Below, one piece after another: positions 23,701 to 28,297 of a stretch of 28,297 nucleotides of DNA. The position numbers were made by a program, and so were the translations under genes. Origin of the DNA: Nitrospirota bacterium (GTDB lineage: Bacteria > Nitrospirota > JACRHJ01); NCBI GenBank assembly GCA_027328825.1, contig DAHWTK010000007.1:1-28297 (forward strand). The letters run 5' to 3'. The notes beneath the pieces were generated by a model. That model saw only the letters and a program-made list of their open reading frames with translations, searched no databases and was not told the origin of the DNA. How positions within the stretch are numbered: the stretch's first letter is position 1; each line of letters begins with the position of its first letter.

Positions 23701-24086
23701 ACCTTCTGACCCTGCCTGGAAAAATAAGACGCCGCCGCGAGGTAGCTCTCGTTTGCGTTCCCAAGCATCCCGCGCTCGGCGTTCAATTTGCCCATCAGGA
23801 TGAAAATATCGACCTGGTCGGGTTTTATATTCAGGACTTTTTTGTATAGCGCTATGGCCTTGAGGGTAAAACCTGTCCTGTTGAATATTTCGGCGGCTTT
23901 TTTGAAGGATTCTATAGCCTTGTTGTTATCATTTCTCTTAAGGCAAAGGTCTCCTATGGTATTGAAGGTATTAGCGTCGTTAGGAGACTCCGCGACGATC
24001 TTCTCGTACTCGGTTATCGCCTTGTCCCACTGGGACTTGGCTACAAGCTTCTGTGCGTCTTTTAATACTTTGCTTTTGTTAATCAC
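20787..24086 (-). CDS. Large tetratricopeptide-repeat protein with acidic linkers
   Basis: 1099 residues from GTG 24086 with SD GAGGT. No signal peptide or membrane segment is visible. TPR blocks lie at about 5-345 (for example ANTFNTIGDLCLKRNDNNKA), 550-655, 725-770 and 960-1085. They are separated by Pro/Glu/Asp-rich, probably disordered linkers at about 350-550, 655-725 and 770-950. The C-terminal end is Lys-rich (GKKKTEDKAPKKSKVSYL). Such proteins act as scaffolds; with an ExeA-like ATPase directly downstream it is probably the partner or hub of that ATPase in an envelope process. No known named family could be assigned. The linkers explain several long antisense open frames, which are not genes. 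Confidence 0.92.
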   Translation of the reverse strand: MINKSKVLKDAQKLVAKSQWDKAITEYEKIVAESPNDANTFNTIGDLCLKRNDNNKAIESFKKAAEIFNRTGFTLKAIALYKKVLNIKPDQVDIFILMGKLNAERGMLGNANESYLAAASYFSRQGQKVKAIDIYKTLCDLNPDNFSLAQKLTELYLSEGFEKEWINKSIELAEKKLEQDDSAGARDFLAKVEKKASERFEFIRVSALLDMKDNRLREATSKLEAANKIDPNDVRVLTPLAEAYLRSGRYEESAAIYRNLQEKDPGNTNYRLQLIAIEIKTGDFASAWNEYRALSDLHISKSEFAQAEKFLREFLSHKKDSAEAMNLLADVLEKQDRQEEAEAMRREAKAHPSDNPAPAAPAPLAEDVPDNKPPDEEIPLVSAPVETTPPDEEILEENPVSVEEAEEETAAEEESAVDNSFESEKIASDFDSRQPSKAVHETIPAPIEEEEISPEVPLPDLPEEFGDIPQAEPDEELAEFPQELGAKNFPEENELDGIDIFAVDKGLDEISTADEAGIQSDPGDGIPDIGEVPVLPGKSFEERLSEVDMLLRYGMTEKVTDALNALSEIRLQDPELKKRYLELYKSQGDVDSFIDASIELAGIYNSMGMNKLADEVLEKARRLDPGNPLLSEPVTDISAMSAGVQELDSIPEITELPEIALPPDNSDIIETPITEDEEYPAEKVSFTGIDEHPVSIDFDEFDAHSMEPGSVHYLEERAEADFYAQQGLTQEAIGIYERLISINPSDSEIREKLETLIKALPPVEPAQDTEEYIAIPETKAEPEQVGNEPEQETEPETELLPDKPEYSEPELYVENGEEIPAVVSEEDAAFGSLDSELAEAFQDWNEPSPDTAVPDAASAPDMNPDAAAGQPSAKIPDPEDFSKVTPVFKVQDKTEDEDFFDLGAELREELDEETDAKSTPEKPDGVFEDKLLVDVFQEFKKGVEEQLNNEDYETHYNLGIAYKEMGMTDEALGEFELASHDPARTLDCASMIGLCHVERGEYDSAIKFFKDGLNVAGHERDEYLGLKYDLATAYELKGDISTAQSISREISSENGGFRDIKERLQRLNRALMESGAATQPAGKKKTEDKAPKKSKVSYL

Positions 24087-24129
24087 ATAGACCTCGGAAA
24101 CCTTGAATCAAGGCATAAAACCCCATGTA

Positions 24130-24159
24130 AATTTAGCATAATCGCATTGCCGATGTCAA
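24130..24159 (-). promoter_or_regulatory. Promoter of the TPR-ATPase-PAP2 operon
   Basis: Minus strand: TTGACA (24159-24154), 18-bp spacer, TAAATT (24135-24130) with an upstream TGC making an extended -10. It ends 44 bp before the GTG start. Confidence 0.6.
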
Positions 24160-24228
24160 GGGAGAAATGGTATTAGAAAACACCGTAACTTCTTGAAAAT
24201 AAAGCTACAAAATTGTTACTACACATGG

Positions 24229-24257
24229 TTTACATCCGCGGCCCGTTGTGTTATAAA
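24229..24257 (+). promoter_or_regulatory. Promoter of the transglutaminase-like gene
   Basis: TTTACA (24229-24234), 17-bp spacer, TATAAA (24252-24257), five of six bases in each box, 32 bp before the TTG start. It diverges from the TPR operon promoter. Confidence 0.68.
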
Positions 24258-24289
24258 TATCAAAATCACGATTCTGGGAGAGAATCGCT

Positions 24290-25687
24290 TTGAGGAAGCA
24301 TATTTTAAGCATTGCCGCCGTTATTCTGGCCGTTTTAACGTATGTGGCCGCTTTTGCCGATTCCCGCGAGGAATGGGCCGGGATATATCTCGGGAAGCAG
24401 AAAATCGGCTATGGGCATATAGCGGTAAAGGAGATTCCGGGCGGGTTCGATATTACCGACGATATGACGGCAAGCCTCAGCGTGCTCGGGACGGTTCAGG
24501 AAATGAAAACAAAGACGTCTTCGATAACCGATGGCTCCTACCGGCTCAAGAGTTTCCATTTCTCGATGCGTTCCGGGTTTGCAGACTCTGAAATTTCCGG
24601 GAGCGTGGATGGCAATACGCTCCGCCTGAAAACCGGGCCGGAGCCGTCGGATATAAAAAACATAAAGATAGACGAGACGCCTTTTCTGGATTCCGGCGCG
24701 GATTTTTATCTCATGGGCCTGAAGCTTAAGAAGGGAGATTCTTTCGATCTTCCGGTTTTCGACCCCGGTTCGCTTTCGCTTAACCGGATGAAGGTGAAAG
24801 TCGAGTCTGCGGAGCGGATGAAAGCGGGCGAGGCTCTCGTCCCGGTGTTTCGCCTGCATGAGAGTTATGCCGGTATCGAAGGGACCGATTGGATTAGTCC
24901 GGAGCTGGGCACGCTCAAATCCTCCGGTCCGATGGGTCTTACATTTGTCAAGGAGGCCCGCGCTCAGGCGATGGATTTAAATGCATCCTCGCTGCCGGAC
25001 ATTACGGCCCTTACTTCAATCTCGGCTGAAGGTATGGCGGTTGCGGACCCGCGAAGCCTATCTTCCATGAAAGTGAAACTCAACGGGATCGATTTCACCG
25101 GTATGCCTCTTGATGGCGGAAGGCAGAGCTTTTCAGGCGGAATCCTCACGGCTGATAAGGAGGATATATCCGGCCTGAAGCCTATGAAACTCCCCGTGAA
25201 GGAACCCTGTTTTGAGAGGTTCCTTAAGCCCCGGCCGTTTGTGCAGTCGGAAGATTCGGAAATAGCGGGCAAGGCGCGTGAGATAATCGGGCAGGACGAC
25301 GACGCCCCCGCCGCGGCGCGGAAGCTTCTCGACTGGGTATACGACAACGTGCGCAAATACCCATCTGCGGGGATACCGAATGCCGTCGAGGTCCTGCATA
25401 ACCTCTCAGGCGACTGCAAGGAGCACGCGACGCTTTACCTCGCCCTCGCCCGCGCCGCCGGTATACCTGCCAGGATGGATTCCGGCCTTGTGCTTATGGA
25501 CGGAAGGTTTTATTACCATGCCTGGAACGAAGTCTACATCGGCAAGTGGGTAGCGGTAGACCCGACGTTCGACCAGTTCCCGGCAGACGCATCCCACATC
25601 AGGCTCGCCGAAGGCGGGCTGGACAAGCAGGTGGAACTGCTGAAGGCCGTAGGGAAATTAAAGATAAAAATTCTGCAATATAAATGA
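24290..25687 (+). CDS. Secreted transglutaminase-like domain protein
   Basis: 465 residues from TTG 24290, preceded by GGGAGAG at about 24277-24283. An N-terminal signal peptide ends near VAAFADS (about 20-25). Residues about 25-310 are a beta-rich region of unknown role (LGKQKIGYGHIAVKEI). A transglutaminase-like fold follows with the triad Cys376 (SGDCKEHATLY), His410 (YYHAWNEVY) and Asp424 (VAVDPTFDQ). The family includes proteases and amidases more often than true transglutaminases. A periplasmic or surface location is expected. It lies 128 nt before the lipoprotein genes, with repeats between, so shared transcription is possible but unproven. Confidence 0.92.
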   Translation: MRKHILSIAAVILAVLTYVAAFADSREEWAGIYLGKQKIGYGHIAVKEIPGGFDITDDMTASLSVLGTVQEMKTKTSSITDGSYRLKSFHFSMRSGFADSEISGSVDGNTLRLKTGPEPSDIKNIKIDETPFLDSGADFYLMGLKLKKGDSFDLPVFDPGSLSLNRMKVKVESAERMKAGEALVPVFRLHESYAGIEGTDWISPELGTLKSSGPMGLTFVKEARAQAMDLNASSLPDITALTSISAEGMAVADPRSLSSMKVKLNGIDFTGMPLDGGRQSFSGGILTADKEDISGLKPMKLPVKEPCFERFLKPRPFVQSEDSEIAGKAREIIGQDDDAPAAARKLLDWVYDNVRKYPSAGIPNAVEVLHNLSGDCKEHATLYLALARAAGIPARMDSGLVLMDGRFYYHAWNEVYIGKWVAVDPTFDQFPADASHIRLAEGGLDKQVELLKAVGKLKIKILQYK

Positions 25688-25689
25688 CG

Positions 25690-25725
25690 GCTATAATCCA
25701 TCTTCTGTAGCCGCCCCATTTATGG
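25690..25725 (+). repeat. Direct repeat, copy 1 (contains TATAAT)
   Basis: GCTATAATCC, a 6-nt variable part, then TGTAGCCGCCCCATTTATGG. A second copy starts 70 bp further on. Confidence 0.8.
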
Positions 25726-25759
25726 AGAGTCGCCGTGATGTTCAGAAATATCGCCTGTT

Positions 25760-25796
25760 GCTATAATCCGATTTCATGTAGCTGCCCCATTTATGG
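25760..25796 (+). repeat. Direct repeat, copy 2 (contains extended -10 and hairpin)
   Basis: GCTATAATCC, a 7-nt variable part, then TGTAGCTGCCCCATTTATGG. The bases TGCTATAAT (25759-25767) are a perfect extended -10 motif and may drive the downstream lipoprotein genes. GCCCCAT-TT-ATGGGGC (25784-25799) forms a hairpin. Confidence 0.75.
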
Positions 25797-25815
25797 GGCG
25801 GGGTAATTCTGCGAT

Positions 25816-26280
25816 ATGAAAAAACGAAGTTTAATTTATATAATAATTTTTTTTAATATCCTGCTTCTTTCCGCGTGCGGCATGGGCAGCGCGGTCAGGA
25901 AAATGTCTATACAACTTGAGACGGTCAAGATAAGCGATATGACGTTTGACGGGTTCAACGCCAAGATATATCTCAGGGTAACCAACCCGAACTGGTTCAC
26001 GGTCGGCGTGTCCGACCTCAACTATCATGCGTACGTTTCCGGACAGGAGGTAGCGTCCGGGCAGGTCGGGCAGGAAATATCCATACCATCAGGTTCCGCA
26101 GCCGATGTCGTCCTGCCTGTCAAGGTAAGCTATGGAAGCCTCGGAGGGAAAATCTCTCGGGCGTTCTCAGGCGGAAAGCTGAACTACCGCCTCGCTGGTT
26201 CGGCGGTATTCCATACCTGGTTTGCAAGCAGGACCGTCCCGTTCGACACCAAAGACAGAAATGTGGGGTCTGGGCAATGA
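25816..26280 (+). CDS. LEA14/WHy-domain lipoprotein
   Basis: 154 residues. A lipoprotein signal peptide has lipobox LSAC with Cys21. The mature part has the LEA type 2 / water-stress-and-hypersensitive-response pattern: MSIQLETVKISDMTFDGFNA, then YLRVTNPNWFTVGVSDLNY with the typical NPN, then a second sheet (VVLPVKVSYGSL). The role of these domains in bacteria is poorly known; a periplasmic lipid-anchored location is expected. Its stop overlaps the next start (ATGA at 26277-26280), so the two are translationally coupled. Confidence 0.88.
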   Translation: MKKRSLIYIIIFFNILLLSACGMGSAVRKMSIQLETVKISDMTFDGFNAKIYLRVTNPNWFTVGVSDLNYHAYVSGQEVASGQVGQEISIPSGSAADVVLPVKVSYGSLGGKISRAFSGGKLNYRLAGSAVFHTWFASRTVPFDTKDRNVGSGQ

Positions 26281-26624
26281 AAAGAATATTGCTGTTTTTA
26301 ATTATGGCCTTCGTGCTGGCTTTATCCGCGTGCCAGAAAAAGACTGAAACCCCTCCTGCGCCCAAGGCTGGCGCTGTAAAGGCAAATCCAGCTGCTAATC
26401 CGGTGGAGAGCTATGCAAAAGGGATGAAAGGCTATGAAGGCAGGGCGAATGGCGCACAGGCCGAAGAAGACATGGGCGATATACGCACCGCTATTCAAAC
26501 CTATCAGATGGACAATGGCCGCTACCCAACGAGCCTCGATGCTGTTAAACCGTACGTCCGCGCCGGAATCGATATAAACAGATTCAATTACAACTCCGCT
26601 GACGGCAGCGTAAGCCTCAAATAA
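26277..26624 (+). CDS. Lipoprotein with a pseudopilin-like (GspG-type) C-terminal domain
   Basis: 115 residues. Signal peptide with lipobox LSAC (Cys19), then a Pro/Ala/Lys-rich linker (about 20-50), then residues about 60-115 whose pattern, MGDIRTAIQTYQMDNGRYPT followed by SLDAVKPYV, is that of the soluble part of type II secretion pseudopilins (helix, then the DNGRYPT loop). The hydrophobic N-terminal pilin helix and prepilin cleavage site are absent and replaced by the lipid anchor, so it is unlikely to polymerise as a pilin. It overlaps both neighbouring genes (4 bp upstream, 1 bp downstream), implying a common function. Confidence 0.82.
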   Translation: MKRILLFLIMAFVLALSACQKKTETPPAPKAGAVKANPAANPVESYAKGMKGYEGRANGAQAEEDMGDIRTAIQTYQMDNGRYPTSLDAVKPYVRAGIDINRFNYNSADGSVSLK

Positions 26625-27535
26625 TGCGGACAAGGAAATATATACTCCTGCCGCTTCTCGCCGTCGTCCTGCTTTTATCCGGGTGCGGGGCGCTGGAAGG
26701 GATGGAAAGCCGCGCGATTCTGGCGGGGGAAGCCACGGCCCATCCACGGGACCCTAAGACTGGTCTACTGCCGGGCGCGGGGCCTATATTCATACAGGAA
26801 AAAGGGCCGAGGGCAGCCCTTTTGATACACGGTTTCGGCGCAACTCCGTTTGACTTGAAACCACTTGCGATTGCGCTAAGTAACGAAAATATAACGGTTT
26901 ACGCGCCTCTCCTCCCGGGCCACGGCACAACAATCAAGGACTTCGCACACTCCACGGAAAAAGAATGGATTTCCGCGTCAAAACAAGCACTTGGCAAGCT
27001 CAGCAAATACCGGAAGGTGTATATAATCGGTTTTTCAATGGGCGGCGCAATCGCGCTCGACCTTGCGGCGGGAAAGGCCTTGAAAAACAAGGTTTCCGGG
27101 GTCGTGCTCCTTGCTCCATGCGTATTTATAAACGGCCAGAAAAAGCTTGTTACGCCTGAAGTTGCGATTGAATACTTCTCCCGCTTCCTGCTTACGGACT
27201 ATATAATAAACAGGGAACCATCCTTCAGTTTCGATAAAAAAGCCCTGATGGGGAGACCGGCCTACGACCTCTTTCCCATAACCACCCTGCGGCAACTGGT
27301 TTCACTCGAAGAAACCGCCCGTCAAAAGCTTCCAGATGTTAGTGAGCCGCTCCTGGTGATTCAGTCCAGAAACGACCCCACGGTCGATGCCTCCGGCCCT
27401 GACTACATATTAGCTCATATCTCCTCAAAAGATAAGGGAGTTTTCTGGGTGACGCGCTCCGGTCACATGCTTGTGCTGGATGCGGACAAGGCGCGGGTGA
27501 CAAGGAAGGTCGAGGAGTTCATCCGGTCGCATTGA
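26624..27535 (+). CDS. Lipoprotein alpha/beta hydrolase (esterase/lipase-like)
   Basis: 303 residues. Signal peptide with lipobox LSGC (Cys21). Alpha/beta-hydrolase core: oxyanion HGFG (69-72), PLLPGHG (95-101), nucleophile Ser138 in GFSMGG, Asp251 in SRNDPTVD and His281 in SGHMLVLD, the complete triad. It resembles carboxylesterases and monoacylglycerol lipases, so the substrate is probably an acyl ester at the envelope. The ATG overlaps the stop of the previous gene by 1 bp (TAATG). Last gene of the three-lipoprotein operon; no terminator is evident behind it. Confidence 0.92.
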   Translation: MRTRKYILLPLLAVVLLLSGCGALEGMESRAILAGEATAHPRDPKTGLLPGAGPIFIQEKGPRAALLIHGFGATPFDLKPLAIALSNENITVYAPLLPGHGTTIKDFAHSTEKEWISASKQALGKLSKYRKVYIIGFSMGGAIALDLAAGKALKNKVSGVVLLAPCVFINGQKKLVTPEVAIEYFSRFLLTDYIINREPSFSFDKKALMGRPAYDLFPITTLRQLVSLEETARQKLPDVSEPLLVIQSRNDPTVDASGPDYILAHISSKDKGVFWVTRSGHMLVLDADKARVTRKVEEFIRSH

Positions 27536-27588
27536 CGGTTTAACTAAAATGGAATTTTTGGAAAGGAAGGAATTGGGAATTCGAGAAA

Positions 27589-28185
27589 TTATTTTAGTCG
27601 TGCCGCTTTCTCAAAAATTTCGAGATGCTCTTTTGCGCATTTATCCCAACTGAACATTTCGGCGCGTATGATACCTTTCCGGCGTAAATCCGCTCTGACA
27701 GATTCGTCTCCGGCCAGCGTCCTCATTGCGTTTGATATTTCTTTCACATTCCGGGGGCTAACCAACATTGCCGCATCTCCGGCAATCTCCGGGCATGCCG
27801 TTATATTTGAGGTAATTACCGGACAGCCGCATGCCATCGCCTCAATTATCGGCAAACCGAACGTCTCGTGCAGCGATGGGAAAATAAAACCTATAGCGCC
27901 TCTATAAAATTCTGCAAGTTTATCCTGCCTGACCTCTTTATTTATAACTGTTACTCCTTCAATTTCAATTTTCTTATTGAACCCGGGAAGGATGGCAATT
28001 AAATCTGGCCTGTTCCCTTTCGGAAGCATTTCGTAAGCACGGAATACCGACTCAGAATTCTTCTTCAGTTGATATTGGGCTACATGCAGGAAATAATGGT
28101 TTTCATGGGACGCGACATAGCCCTCAGGCCGTAAAATAAAATGATTTACGCCATGATAGACGGGAAAAATTATGTCAGAAGGGAA
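27589..28185 (-). pseudogene. Glycosyltransferase family 4 (GT-B), truncated, lacking the N-terminal domain
   Basis: The minus-strand frame is open from 28185 to the stop at 27589, about 198 residues. It starts in the inter-domain region FPSDIIFPVYHGVNHF, then YFLHVAQYQLKKN, and contains the donor-binding motif FIFPSLHETFGLPIIEAMAC with the E-x7-E pair and GCPVITSN. An in-frame TAA (28186-28188) ends it upstream. Beyond that the same frame reads ALYLVLSQSKCIPDNISLVF, which looks like the end of an N-domain, and then another stop near 28291. The first ATG (28029) would give only 146 residues, without a complete C-domain. So the gene is probably dead or broken. The region is visibly AT-richer than the rest of the window, suggesting transfer. 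Confidence 0.7.
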
Positions 28186-28297
28186 TTATATATTTAGCAA
28201 AACGGAAAAAACAAGTGAAATATTATCTGGAATGCATTTACTTTGACTGAGCACTAAATATAGTGCTATGTTCAATCCCTTCCACATCTTTTAGCGC
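28186..28297 (-). other. AT-rich edge with possible glycosyltransferase remnant
   Basis: Three-frame reading on the minus strand shows stops in each frame and only a weak likeness to the GT4 linker (LSQSK...). No other signal is visible. Confidence 0.35.

Noticed and set aside
25690..25800. Direct repeats as a CRISPR array
   Set aside because: Only two imperfect units, with internal variation and hairpins, and no cas genes.

Overview
The window looks like a chromosomal segment of a Gram-negative, probably anaerobic or iron-rich-niche bacterium. The evidence is five lipoprotein or secreted envelope proteins, a full Fur/FeoB ferrous iron system, a sigma-54 activator, a ferredoxin-type DUF362 protein, and dispersed GTCATTCTGAG-type and GTCATTGCGAG-type palindromic repeats. 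Such gene content and repeats are familiar from Desulfobacterota, Nitrospirota and related lineages, but no marker here fixes the phylum. Apart from the repeats I see no transposase, phage gene or CRISPR array.

Layout. (1) 1-1613: the 3' part of an NtrC-type sigma-54 activator, an HU gene with its own promoter and terminator, and tRNA-Val(GAC). (2) 1710-4979: the classical translation operon thrS-infC-rpmI-rplT with a sigma-70-type promoter and terminator; infC appears to start at AUA and ThrRS lacks most of its TGS domain. (3) 5023-6728: an unassigned Cys/His-containing protein followed by a DUF362/2x[4Fe-4S] protein. (4) 6721-9981, minus strand: fur, then feoB and a DtxR-FeoA fusion regulator, with Fur-box-like operators before fur and feoB. 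(5) 10055-13987: a LolA/LolB-like lipoprotein, then a class V aminotransferase and serA behind a roughly 310-nt hairpin-rich leader, probably serine/glycine metabolism. (6) 14146-15665: purA and tRNA-Lys(TTT) with a terminator. (7) 15666-16105: hairpins and a decayed response-regulator receiver domain. (8) 16106-18984: an extended SDR, a serine-palmitoyltransferase-like alpha-oxoamine synthase and a CTP-dependent lipid kinase-like membrane protein, a candidate sphingoid or unusual-lipid locus. (9) 19044-24159, minus strand: an operon of a 1099-residue TPR protein, an ExeA/GspA-like AAA ATPase and an Aur1-like PAP2 membrane protein. (10) 24229-27535: a secreted transglutaminase-like protein, then three overlapping lipoprotein genes (LEA14/WHy, pseudopilin-like, alpha/beta hydrolase). 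(11) 27589-28297: a truncated, AT-richer glycosyltransferase.

How they fit together: the left half is mostly housekeeping (translation, purines, serine, iron). The right half is devoted to the cell envelope. The SDR, SPT-like, lipid kinase and PAP2 genes meet tail to tail around 19 kb and could together make and decorate a sphingoid-type lipid. That is an inference from family membership and neighbourhood, not something the sequence proves.
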